Below are positions 47,022-58,603 of a DNA stretch of 64,000 bases, one piece after another. Source of the stretch: Capitulum mitella (lineage: Eukaryota; Arthropoda; Thecostraca; Pollicipedomorpha; Pollicipedidae); NCBI GenBank assembly GCA_030062745.1, contig CP099843.1, forward strand, positions 15,355,997 through 15,419,996. The letters run 5' to 3'. The position numbers and the translations under genes are program-made. How positions within the stretch are numbered: the stretch's first letter is position 1; each line of letters opens with the position of its first letter. The notes below the pieces were generated by a model. It was not told where the DNA came from. It did no database searches and saw only the letters and a list, made by a program, of their open reading frames with translations.

Positions 47022-48236
47022 TCCGCGCATGACCGTCGGTCCGTTTCGAACATGGGCAACGGGGGGGGGGGCAGTTGGCCGCCCCCCTCTAACTCACGAA
47101 CGGTTGGTCGCACGATCAAAATAAGCATACCGTTGGAAAGCTTGTGACGAGTAGAGCTCGAATCTGGTCCCATTTTTAGTTTTAGATAATATGTAAGCAA
47201 TTTACGTCCTATATACATATGTTTTCTCATAGCCGACTGCATCAGACCGAGAAATGGCCTGAATCCCAAGGGCTGTGACTAAAAACGCTTAGGTAACGGC
47301 ACCGGCGCACAAGAAAAGGTCCGCGGATGCCGATACACGTCTAATTTCCCAGCTTTGTTCAATATATACGCCGAAACGTTGAGTTAAAGACACGGCATTT
47401 CTCGCGGCAGCTGTAGGCGTGCGCTGCTGCCGTATGCAGTACCAAATTGACGGGGACTAATTTAAGCGTTCCTTTATTTTCGCGAAAAAAGGCAATCTAT
47501 GTATATTTTATCGATCTTAGAGGTTTCTTGTGATGGTTTTTTTATGCTTAAATTTTGGAAAAATTCATTAGTTACCAATCTACAGAATTGGCGGAGCTTT
47601 ATTCGCGACAGCCTGTTTATTCCAAAATATGCAATTTTTTCGAACTTTTTGAGGTTCATGGTATTACTTAGGTCTGTGCAAGCCAATTCTGCCAATTTCT
47701 ACCCATTCTGAGTAATTTATCGCCGATTTTGACGGTGGTACATTTTGGCCTACTACAGTTATGCGTGACCTGACCTCAGGTCAATGGCTGGAAGTCATTG
47801 ATACTTTGCCCAATGACGGTAACTAAATGTCTGATTCACTCCACACTAAAAATGTTATGAAATATTCCGCCAAGTTTCCCAAAAAACGACGTGTTAAAAA
47901 TAGTCTTGACCTTAGGTCAATGACCCGGAAAATTCCGAAAAATCTGAGATAGCAGATTTGTTGCATCTATCCACGTTCACTAATCCCTGAAAGTATTATT
48001 GAGATATCTTGTTTTGCGAAAAAGTTAGAGGGCGCTAAACGTTTTTGGACATAGGTCTGTTTGACCTGACCTTGGTCAGGTACCTGACCTGGCCTGAGGT
48101 CAAGATTTTGACACGAGATGTAAAATTGATGAAGCAAAAGGTACACAAAGTTTCGTGACTCTGTGTTTGTTCGTTCTTTCGCAATCACAGAAAAACCTCA
48201 GGGGGACAGTCAACTGCCCCCACAGTTGGGGACGGG
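47022..48236. mobile_element. Family B TTAA element, copy 1
   Basis: About 1.2 kb, followed by TTAA at 48237-48240; the right end read inward is CCCGTCCCCAACTG. Its whole length matches 58604-59838 in the same order: GCAGTTGGCCGCCCCCC palindrome, CTCATAGC.GACTGCAT, GGTCAATGGCTGGAAGTCATT, and a GACCTGACC..GGTCAGG cluster. The left limit (TTAA 47018-47021) is inferred from copy 2. No coding capacity was seen. Confidence 0.6.
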
Positions 48237-48299
48237 TTAACATGGCATTTGATTCTCATTCAGGTGGTGAATCAGAAACACCATTTCTTAATGGGACCC

Positions 48300-48825
48300 A
48301 TGTGGACCACATGTGGGGCAAATGGGTTTATGTGGGCATGGGCTACAGGTGGGCTGGTATCTGGGCTCCATATGGGACCCAGATGGGCTGCCCATATATT
48401 TTCATGTTCTTTTGATACGCCCGGAATATTTGTAATTTGTGCTACCTCGTTGCGTACTACGTGAATAAGCTTCACAAATACCAAAAATGGAATGAGTACT
48501 AACGTGGGCTCCATATGGGTACATGTGGGCCAGCTGGGCTCATGTCAACAAGGGGTGCTGGTGGCCTTGTATCTGGGCTCCATATGGGACCCAGATGGGC
48601 TGCCCATATGCTACCATTCTTTCGATACGCCTCGAATACTTTCGATTTGTGGTCGACGTTGCGTAATACCCGATTATTCTTCACAAATGCCAAAAAGGAA
48701 TGAATGCAAATGTAGGTTCCATGTGGGATACATGTGGGCCACCTGGGCTTATGTCGACATGGGATGCAGGTGGGCTGGTATCTGGGCCTCATATGGGACC
48801 CAGATGGGCCAGTTCGCATGCAGTG
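48300..48825. repeat. Three tandem copies of a ~210-bp repeat with ATGTGGG/CCATATGGG modules
   Basis: Each copy has TGGGCTCCATATGGGACCCAG and then ATGGGCTGCCCATAT, with an AT-rich spacer (TTTCGATACGCC, CTTCACAAAT.CCAAAAA). Unit starts are spaced about 213 and 209 bp. The array begins just after family B copy 1. Confidence 0.8.
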
Positions 48826-48840
48826 CCGCTAATATTTAGA

Positions 48841-50654
48841 TAACCACAAGGTGCTTCAAGTTTAGCGCTATATCTCTATAGATATTTCCCACATTCTGAA
48901 GAATAATGCGCACGGTCTTTTATTTTTCCTTCTAGGTTCTTATGGAGAAAATTGCAGTTTTTACCTAACTGGAAGTGCATCAATTTCCCTACATGAACCA
49001 ACTGTTTCACACTTCTATATAGTGCCTAAACAGTGAATATTGGTAAACACTGACTTTGTCCTTTTGAAGACGTGAATATGAACAGTTGATCAGAATTTCA
49101 ATGTATGCAGTATTTTGACCTTGAGGACGTCACATACGGACGTCACTCATATGGATTACGTTTATGCCAGTTACAGCAGACTTAAATGGGGAGTGTTGGA
49201 TCTGTGTTTTATTGTTTGTGTGCTAACCTTCCTTTTAACGTTGACGCGACACTCGGAAGAGCCATCTTAACAATGCAGTGTGTTAACTGTCAGTACAGAC
49301 ATACACCAGTGGTAGTATAATGTGTATGTCACGAAATCGGGTCACTTCCGACTTTCCACTGGACGCGATTGACCACATTTTAGAACAGGGTAACGGCTGT
49401 GTCATAGTGCATACTCTATGTCTTCAGGGGCAGTAAAGCGAAATGCGGAGTGTTCGGGAGTGTCAGAAACGAGGTGGAACGAGCTGTGGGAAAACGGTTC
49501 ACTGGTGGTCGGGACCAGAACGGCGGCCGGAGACGCCAGCGGGCCGCGATACCGGCTGTGATACCGCGATACCACTCGCCGATCATCGAAGATGGCCCGA
49601 TGAGCAGCTGCCGGCGCACCCAGTGAGCGAGACTACCGACTAGACGCGATCTGATGGCCGGTTAGACGAAGACCTGATGGTGTCAAAGGCAATGGAGATG
49701 CTGAAACGGCGTGCTGCCAATGAACAGGTGGTGCGATAGCTGCGTGAGACGTTAGACAGCGCTCTATGTACGCGCGTGCGATGTGACTTCAGTGCAACGC
49801 AGCAACAGCGACGGCTTGCGGAGGCGTATGGATGGGACAGTGTTCACGACTTGACGAGTGCAGGAGTGGTTCGAGAGACGCGTCGACAAGGCTGCCGTGC
49901 AAAGAACGTAGAGGTGGTGCGTCAGCTGCGGGAGGAGTTGACTTGAACCGACTGAGTGATGCGGTGTATTCGGGGACCCGTCATTTGGCGAGCATAGCGG
50001 TTGCGCAGGCGATGTGTGCCGCGGCGTCTTGTGCTGACATATGGCGGTGCAGAAGTGTCACTGGGGTGTTGTTAAGTGTTTTAACCCGGAAAGTCGTGTG
50101 TTCCGAGTGGACTGAGACAAGCAGTGTAACACTCTTTAGATTTTGCGGCGATTCCAGCGCTGCCGCGACCCGTAACTGAGCAGACCGGTGTGTCTTCCTC
50201 ATTTACAACGTTCATTATCAGGAAATTTTCAAAGTTAATTTCAGTTCCATGCCTTTCACAGTGCGTGTTCTTCCTTGTTCAGATATCAGGGCAGTTCAGA
50301 TAGGAGGGGGAAAGATGTTTGCCGTAACACTTGGTGTGCGTAGTGTAGCGATAGTGCTGCCATCTTGTTGGCGTATGTGGAACCTTTGCGATCGGGTTTT
50401 GTAGCAGGCCACTCAGTCGCGGTACGTCACTTTGCTGATACTGCTTGGAAATAAACGTGGAGCTGTGAGGTCAGCATCTAACAAATGCAACTGATAACGC
50501 AGAACATCGCTAGACAAATCCAGTCCACTTCATTATCCGAGATGTGTGGCTGCTTTGTCCCGTGTTCGTCGTAACGAAATATGCATCACATGCACCCCGG
50601 ATTCAGCCAGTGGCGGCCCTGCTTGACCACGCGCGTCACAGGTCAGGCCCAAAT
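48841..50654. other. Intergenic or intronic DNA, nothing recognised
   Basis: Mixed composition, GC-rich from 49.4 to 50.2 kb, short frames only. Confidence 0.5.
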
Positions 50655-50862
50655 AAATTGAAACCCAGATGAAGCCCACGCAAATCCCAGGTGAGCCCAC
50701 ATGGGTCCCACATACAGCCCAGATGAAGCCCACACACACCCCATCTGGGACCCATTTGGTCTCAGGGAACATATTCAGTTGGGGCCCATATAGGAAGCCC
50801 AGATGGACCCCACTTGGGTGCCCATATAAGACCCAGATGGAACCCATTTGGGATTGCTGACT
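50655..50862. repeat. Related CCCAGATG/CCCATATGGG-type repeat, opposite orientation
   Basis: Short tandem modules such as CCCAGATGAAGCCCACAC, GGGACCCATTTGG and GCCCATATAGGAAGCCCAG. They resemble the modules at 48.3-48.8 kb, inverted, and abut the left end of family A copy 3. Confidence 0.65.
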
Positions 50863-51495
50863 GGGTATTCCCGAAGGGGTAAACGATATGGCCGATTCTC
50901 AGCGGGGAGTGGATTTACTACCCCCGAGATCTCGAGAACTACTCATCCGATTCCCTCGCAACAAACGGCAATTGATTTGCCATGACGTAAACTACATTTT
51001 TATGAAAAGAAGCTTTCAGGATTTTAAAAGGGGTGGACATAGGGAATCAGAATAAGGGCTAACAGTAAGTTTCTGCCCGACGAAATCGCAAACGATCCTT
51101 TAAGTAATTGCCACCAATGCAAAGAATGTATCATCCTGTTTCTAACCATACTTTCCACTACTTGATTTTCTAAAAAAATAACAACAAAATCGTAACGATA
51201 ACGTACCACTCAGTAATACCGTGCTGCAGTCGACTGGCGGAGAACAACATTATTCCGCGGCGGAAAATATAGTCCCGCCAAGGTTAAGGTTATGGACATC
51301 AAGGAATTGTAGACCCTGCATGCATCTTCAAGCGATTAATGACGCCATACGAATGAAAATTCCATTCTGTTGCCACAAACTGAACTTTGAGGAACTGCTG
51401 AATTATTACGCAGTTATATTGTTGCATTAGATAAATGTTGGGATATCTGATATCAGTATTATTACATTATGACATTTAATACTTCTTAGATTACA

Positions 51496-51597
51496 TTAGG
51501 TTAGGTTGGGTTAGGTTAGGTTAGGTTAGGTTAGGTTAGGCCAGGCTAGGTTAGGTTAGGTTAGGTTAGGTTACGTTAGGTTACTATGTTAGGTTGG
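51496..51597. repeat. Interstitial TTAGG telomere-type repeat
   Basis: About 18 units of TTAGG with a few variants (TTGGG, CCAGG, CTAGG, TTACG). TTAGG is the ancestral arthropod telomere unit. The block is short and lies inside a transposon-like insertion, so it is interstitial and not a chromosome end. Confidence 0.85.
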
Positions 51598-51784
51598 GAC
51601 AAATTCTTATTTATTGTTTTATTTCACATCCTAATATTTTCCAGTTTTGTTCCGTGATTTCTTTTTCAGATATTTTATTTTACTGCTTTTTATTTTTATT
51701 TTGCATTTTTCAAATTGCAACTTCACTTTTCCATCTTTGTAATATTTCTACTTTTGTATTATTGTTATTTGTGATTATTATTAC

Positions 51785-51789
51785 TACTA

Positions 51790-51847
<58 letters not shown>

Positions 51848-51858
51848 GTTATTATTAT
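51785..51858. repeat. (TTA)n microsatellite
   Basis: An almost perfect TTA repeat of about 70 bp within the nested element. Confidence 0.9.
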
Positions 51859-52633
51859 ACAACGACTAACCTGTTTATTTTAAAGATAATTTAGATCGCA
51901 TTAGTTATTTCCCCAACCTTTTTTATTATTCTTGTTTGGACCTTGAGTCCGACCGACGACCAATCAGCGTCGAGATCTCACGTAAACAAACTATTTAACG
52001 CAGAAACGCCAAAAATCCCTACGCGAGCGTCTGGCGGTTAGCATACCAATGACGACGCAAACTGTTCCGGGGAAATAATGTGTTTCAGGTTTTTCTGGCT
52101 GAAATCGTAAGTAGTACTTATCAATATTGCATTCGAAGCGCCATGCAACCACTACTACGATTATTTTCCCTCGAAATAAGCGCTCGGTCAAAATCTTACT
52201 GTTGACCAGAATGGGAGATATTTTTGGACTTGTTATAACTCTGTTGTTTATGGACTGCTTTTGATGAAACTGACATGAATCGAGATTATGAGTGGGACTT
52301 TTACCATTGGTCCATACACTTGAAATTTTGAGAAGATTCACAGGCGTTCATTGGGTTATTTGAACTGTCATGACCATATGTTCTTGAGATCAACTCACGA
52401 CCTTTGGCCTTAAATGACCTCCAATGACCTTAGAGTCATTTGGAATGGCCTGTTGTGCATTTCGTATTATTGGAAAACCTTTCCAATCATTTGAATTCAC
52501 TCTATTTCTAAAATTCCATTTTGCGTCCGTTATGATATTGGGTCCGCGCACTGCCATTTTAGCTCATAGCTCCGTGACCCGACCTGATATCAAACTGAAA
52601 CTTGGCACGCAAGTAGAGGGCACCCTTCTACGT

Positions 52634-52634
52634 C

Positions 52635-52676
<42 letters not shown>

Positions 52677-52686
52677 ATATATATAC
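52634..52686. repeat. (TA)n-rich microsatellite
   Basis: TATA runs broken by TATG and TACA inside family A copy 3. Confidence 0.85.
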
Positions 52687-53993
52687 ATCCTAGGTTTCAT
52701 ATTTGAAATATAGCGCAAACATTATTACCATGAAACCAAATTTTGACTATTGGCCTTGACCTGACCTCGTAGAGGGACCTCACATGAACAAAACTGTATT
52801 TGTATATTGCCCAGCTATTTACCTATACATCCATATAAAGTTATAAGTTCTATCTTAAAAACGTTATTTTTTAGAGACATTTTGCTTTTACCCTCAACAG
52901 AGCCAAAAATGGCCTAAGGTGTCTCCCAAAAACAGTGCCTGCCTCCGCCCCTGAGCAAAGCAGAATTACGGAACTTTGTTGCAGTACGTAGAAAGAATAG
53001 CTAGGAAAAGTCAGCAAGTTTCTTGAAGCTACGTCAAAAACCCTGGAATTGGCAAGCAAAAAAAAAAAAAACGAGGAGGGCGGATCCAGTCCCCTGCCGG
53101 GAATAGAGTTAAAAGGCATAGTAGTATGGCCAGCCATATCCCAAGTCATAAAAGACAGTTTTCACAACATGTTCACTATGTGCTAGATAGTGATGGCCGG
53201 TTCTTGACAACTTCTGTGTGCCATCATATTCGTAAGGTTAAAACAAGAAGGTTTAAAAGGTTACGATTAACGTATATGTTTGAGATATAAACTCCCACAA
53301 TTCTGTCCGTATCTAGCCGTATATTACTTCATCCCTGTACTCTGCCTTCCCTGCTTCTATGCGTAACATTTCCATTGACAAGTCGGGAAAAATTTACAGA
53401 GAGCACGTTGCCTACAATAGGCCAATTCATATTTCACGTGCTGAGTTTTGCATCAAAATGGCCCTCTTATTCAAAACTTGCCATGCAATAATAAGCTTAT
53501 TAAAAGAAAAGTAGACTAAAGATTATTTTTAATCAACTGGCAACAATGACTGCGCCAAAATAACTTTTGTCTGGCGCCATTTTTTGCCGGTTCTAACCGG
53601 TTTGTATCCAGCAAAAGGCATAGCAGAAAAGAATTTTGCCCGGCTGAAATGACAACCCTGGCCAGAGCTTGATGAGAAGGCGGTGACCACGTGCGTGTGC
53701 GTGAAAACTTCCGCCGGGGTAAGCAGTTCGGTGTTATCCATAATGCTGACAGTGCAGGACGTGCCAATATTTTGCTTCATTCAGACCTGTGTAGGTATTT
53801 AAATTTACGACAGAACACAGAGATTTCGAGTAGGTAACGCGTCAGTGGACTTCACGGAGCAGCCTGTTCGAACCTGCTACATTCTCTGTATGAAACCTTG
53901 AAGCTGGCGAGTATGTTCCTACCTTACCTGCCCCGGATTCACCAAGCCAAATTCCTTGACTGGTATGTCGAAACGGTTCAAACTTCATCTTAA

Positions 53994-55244
53994 CCCCCGT
54001 CCGTATAGGGGGGTTTATGCAACCCGTGAGGTTTCCCGAGGATAACTTCCGAACGGTCTGTTTTATCCATCTGAAACTCGATGTACCCTCTGGGGCGTCC
54101 TTTTCGCATCTAATGGTGAAAAAATCCTTGCCATGGTTAAGAACTGTGACGTCGTAAAGGGAACCATGTCGTTTGCGCGAACCGACGTGGCCGGTTTATG
54201 ACGGTCTCAGTTTTGTCTTTCTGTAAGACAGTTTGAATGCACAAGCACAGTAGAACATGTACAAGCACAGTAGTGCTCGTATATATATGTATGCCAAATT
54301 GTATATTCTGTACGATTATACGTAAATTTCATAGGCTTATACTCAATGTCGGGATTATCGAGGGTGTAAACTGACGTCATGAGCAACGGCAAGAAACACG
54401 TTTTTATTTTTGGGAATCCGATAGGAAAAAGGCAACGCAAAACAACCTGTATATTCGAATTGCTTGAGGTGTAAGGAATCGAATGACATAAATTTGGTGA
54501 AATTTACCTTTTATTTCATCAAAAGAGGATGCAATGCAGCGAACGCCTGACTTTTCATCCGACGGACGGGGCGGCGTCGGCCGCGGAGTGATGGGTCTGC
54601 AGTACCACGCCATGCCTAAAATTAGATTTTGTGTAGGATATCGACTCGGAAACCGTTTTTAAAACATCTGAGTTGCGATTTTTGGTCAATCCGAGATCAT
54701 TCTAGGTAACCGGCTTCAGATAACCTTGGATAACTTAAGATGACCTTGTAAACGACTAAAATGAAAAAAAACGACTAAAATGGCCGTTATGTTATTCGAC
54801 AATAGCGCATGTTAACTGAGATGATACATTTGACCTCAACGTCTGTTATCTACAAAAATGCTTCTGCAGTTCCGAGAACGCATTTAAACCGACGACCATA
54901 AGGAGTGACCTAGCATGACCTGGATCGGACTCCATGGGTAAAATAAAATCATGTGGGGGTACAAATAGACTCATAATTGGTTGGCGAACACTATGATATC
55001 CGTTCCGTTTCATCACCATTTATTCTTTGGCGTTCATTTGCGCTTTTACTAAAAAAAGTGCCATTTTCCACCATTTTTTTACTTTTGACCTGATCTGGAA
55101 GGCTATTTGTTGACCTGACACCTTGAAAAGAGAAACCAGTCGCGAGATCTCGTCACGCGAAACACGACGGTTTTTTCCGCGACGCTCTAGGACACACAGC
55201 GTGGAAATGGCTGAGGGGTTGTACCCTCCCCCCATATGTCCGCG
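53994..55244. mobile_element. Family C TTAA-type element
   Basis: The left end after TTAA (53990-53993) is CCCCCGTCCGTATAGGGGGG. The right end read inward is CGCGGACATATGGGGGGAGG, an imperfect inverted repeat with TTAT in place of TTAA. About 1.25 kb, no transposase, with TGACCT half-sites at about 54740, 54830, 54907, 54916 and 55085-55112. Confidence 0.55.
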
Positions 55245-56696
55245 TTATACAGAAGGCCCTACTCGGGCGAGGATTAAACGTAGCAGTGTCTAGGTATTGA
55301 ATTACTTGACCCAAAAGCCTGAGGTTTCATTCGTGCTCGGGTAATGGTGGAGCATCATGAGTTGTGCTATGGTATCGTTTAAAATACGTTATTATTGTTT
55401 TAAAATTAAGCATTCCGGCTGGGTTTCGAGAAAGTACTCCATCCCTGAAGGTCGTGAGGAAAACGTCCGTTCCTGGTCTGGACAGACTCGGCTTAGGATT
55501 TTCGACGCTCCTGATGGCCCTAATTGACTTCCATTGCAATAAAGTTCATCTCTCGGGTTGTCATGAAGCATTGCTAGTATTCAGTCCCATCAGATGTACA
55601 GGCGGTCCGATGGAGGCAGAAAATCTAAAAGCGTGCAGACGATAAACTGCCAGACGCAAAAAGAGCTCGCAAATTACGATGGGCGCAGGACAAAGTTGGT
55701 AGCGCCAGCCACATATCGTCCCAACCATTGGTAAGATGAGAACAATCCATTCCCAAGCCAAAAGTGTTTCACGTTTCCAGGACAAGCCAAGCTTCATACA
55801 CTTTATATTTCATCTGACTGGCAAGGATTAAAAGTAACTAGTCAATGACAAGCTTGGTATGGCTCTTCCCTTTCAATTTCTGCGTTGGCAGGGGACTGGG
55901 GTTATTGCTGTGCGAACGTTTCATTACATGCGTGCTTTTCTAGATGAATTGTAATCCCAGGTCAAAGGTCATTTCACACCGACAGACGAAGTTTTTTTCG
56001 AGAAAACTATTATGGTTTGTTTTGTGATTCTCGAAAACAGTATTTCATTACGGCTTTGTTGCGGACTTCCGACGCGTGCCTGAAGCGGTCCACGGTTTCG
56101 ACGCGGGACGTACTTCTGATGTCCTTCGCACGTTCTCTTGTCAATGTCACGCACGAGTCCAGAGAGGGAGTCCTGCCCTCTCTCTAACCATTTTTAGCAT
56201 GGTAAACGGACACTCCGCTAAGCGATGATTAGGACGCTGGCAGTCATCACCCTCCTCCTTCCCCTCCAATCCTGGATCCGCGATCTCGTGTGTATTGACT
56301 GAGTCGCGGCATGAGCTTTTGCGTGCTCACGCATCGGCTGATGACTAGGACAGGTGCGTAGCACGGCAACCCGATATTCTTACTTTCGATGCACACACCT
56401 CCCCTAGTCCAGTTCCTGAGCGCGCCTCTGACACACCTGACCGGTATCCGTGTTCGCCCATGGTGCTCCACGGCGGCGGCCCTGGGCGTGCCCCAGCCAG
56501 CGGGCATATAGCGCACAATTCGGCCGACCATCGCACAGCACACGGACTCATCTTGTCACAACTCGTCCCACCGGTAACCAAGGTCGCCGACCAAGTCACG
56601 GACGGGCGGACAGGCGCGCGTGAAGTGCGATTGCGGCGCCCGGCGCGCGGCATGAACATCGTGCGGAACACAGGCTAGAAGGGGAGGGCGTCTCAC
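55245..56696. other. DNA downstream of the putative alternative exon
   Basis: If 56834-56697 is a first exon this is its intron. No further exon was recognised. Confidence 0.45.
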
Positions 56697-56834
56697 CTTT
56701 CCTCGCCGCAGCGTGCGGATACTCTCCCTGCGGCGCGCGGCACTCCTCCACTCGCCCACCCGGCGCAGGTAGTCGAAGTTATTGGCCTGATCGTCGTCGG
56801 AGTTCCTGCGCACGCTCGCCCGCCTCGGCGCCAT
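56697..56834 (-). CDS. Putative alternative first coding exon, possibly rhotekin long isoform
   Basis: ATG in context ACGATGGCG, then 46 codons to GGAAAG|gtgaga, ending in phase 0. The peptide begins MAPRRASVRRNSDDD and holds FDYLRRVGEWRS and RRRESIRTLRRGK; it is strongly basic. Its phase fits rhotekin exon 2 (30567, phase 0) directly. Vertebrate rhotekin genes also use alternative first exons that splice to the exon starting before KxDxEIxxREG. It does not fit the acceptor before the 38349 ATG, because an in-frame stop follows. It could instead start an unrelated gene. High local GC and CpG upstream (56840-57030) would suit a promoter. Confidence 0.5.
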
Positions 56835-57422
56835 CGTTTGAATTGCCAGCTTTGTCGAACGGCCGGCAGGTGTCAGGGTGGACGGCGCAGGTGGCGGCAG
56901 GCGGAAACAGGCCAGGGAGTCGGGCGACGGCCCGGCGGATGTCTCCGGCTCCAGACGACCGCCGCGACCGCCGCCGGGAGGGGGAGAGAGTCACAGGAGG
57001 GCCGAGAAGGGTGTGGACAAGGAGGAGGTAGCTGCCCCTCCACCCGAAAAAAATGGAGGGACATATGATTTCATTCACCGCCCCCCCCCCAAAAAAAAAT
57101 CAAGGAGGCTCCAAAAATGGTATGAAAGTAAACACTTTGACGTACATATTGCGCAAATGCAGACATAAAAACTGACCATAGGCCCCTGCTCTCCCCCCCC
57201 CAGAAACTCATGTACATACCTAGAAGGTCTCTGGACCTGGCCACTGACCAGGGGCTCTATATATTCGGAGCCCTTTGAAAGTAACGGGCCCAAACGCGAC
57301 TGCGTAGCAATCTCAGACCCCCTCACTTCCAGTGGCCCCTGAATACATAAGGCCACTAGGCCTGGCCGGCAACTCTCACAGACACGCCGAGGGCCCCTGC
57401 TCAAGGCCAACGACCCTCCGGA

Positions 57423-57694
57423 CAGGGACGTAGCCAGGGGGCAGTGGGGGTCATGCTCCCCCCCCCCCGAGCCAAGTGGTCTACACTAGATACATGGCGA
57501 TTTCTCGTGAATGCGTGGTAGTGATCGTATACATGTTGCAAAAGCCAACATAGCATGCTTTCCTGTGCATTAAGTATGAGATAAATTGCCAAAAATTGCC
57601 GCCTTTTCTTGCTGCAAATTTCGTCATATGCCTGTGAAATATGATAAAATTTTACATTTGCCCCCCCCCAAGGAAAATCCTAGCTACGTGCCTG
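57423..57694. mobile_element. hAT-like MITE with CAGGGACGTAGCCAGG ends
   Basis: 272 bp. The left end is CAGGGACGTAGCCAGG; the right end read inward is CAGGCACGTAGCTAGG (14/16 match), a widely seen hAT terminus. A C-run lies inside each end. No coding capacity. Confidence 0.72.
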
Positions 57695-58603
57695 CCCCCA
57701 GATACGTAAAGGTCATTCCAAAGAGGGCCAGGACCTTCGGTTTCAAAGAGTCAAGGGCCCTTTGAAATTCAAGGGCCTCAATGGGCCCCTAACAGCCATG
57801 GGTGTGGTTTTTGGAAAATGATTGTGGGGGCCCGAAAAGCATATAGGGACATCCAGACGCTGCGTACCAGAGGGGGGAGGGGTCGTGACAGACGTTTATG
57901 CCGTAGGCTTACAGAAATGTGTCTGGAAAGGTATCACGGGACGTAAATTACGGAAGGATGAATTCCGTAAATCACAGATGGCTTTATGGCGACGACAGCC
58001 TTAAAGGGAGTATATCTGGTTTTTGCGGTATCCCGAAACGCATTCCGGTGAGTATTTAAGATTGCTTATGGATTGTCATGGGAATGAAAAGCGCATTTTG
58101 GTCATCTTAGACCAATATTTTATGCATTTTAGTTACTGTATTTATCGACAGTGATATCGGTAGGCAAAATACAATACACAATACTAAAGAAAGGAATTAA
58201 TCGACGAGCGGAAAAAAACCTTGGTAGGTAAACCTTGGACGCACCCAATGCTTACTCAACACTTGCCAAAGCAGAATTGGCTGTCCCCCACACACACATC
58301 ATGCAATGATGCCAGCACCAAACCTCTGACATAATGGACGGAACCATCTTGCCAGAGTGCCCAAGGGATTAACAAGCAGTACCACGCTGAACATCACTAA
58401 GCATGGTATACAAAAAAGAATCTCAACATTTACGTCAGGTTGGTCAAGCTGAGGGACGCTAAAAATACATAGGGCTGATGTATAATAAATATAATGTAAT
58501 TTTTCCATCGAGCTAATGTTAAATTTCAAAAAAGTGGGGCGATGCCCCCCTCCCTCTTTCCTTCTGTTCCTGTTTCTTCTGTTCTGTTACGCCCATGTAT
58601 TAA

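Larger units (their letters stand above)
51054..52206. mobile_element. Nested element with inverted ends inside family A copy 3
   Basis: The sequence between the two halves of the host element has inverted ends: left ...CTAACAGTAAGTTTCTGCCCGA, right (read inward) GTCAACAGTAAGATTTTGACCGA. CAGAAT occurs directly on both sides (51048-51053, 52207-52212), a likely 6-bp target duplication. It carries the TTAGG block and a long (TTA)n run. No transposase was recognised. Confidence 0.6.
50868..53108. mobile_element. Family A TTAA element, copy 3, interrupted by a nested element
   Basis: Left end GGGTATTCCCGAAGGGG and right end CCGGGAATAGAG before TTAA (53109-53112) match copy 1. The internal sequence is clearly related to copy 1 (GAGATCTCGAGAACTAC near 50930; CTTGTTATAACTCTGTTG near 52228; the TGACCT cluster at 52395-52435). 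It is split by an insertion at 51054-52206. A (TA)n run at 52636-52684 is also specific to this copy. Confidence 0.65.

Noticed and set aside
51991..52341. 116-codon minus-strand frame across the nested element edge
   Set aside because: It crosses the junction between nested and host repeats and has no transposase motif.
53820..53890. Possible tRNA B-box (GGTTCGAAC on the minus strand)
   Set aside because: No A-box or cloverleaf can be fitted around it.
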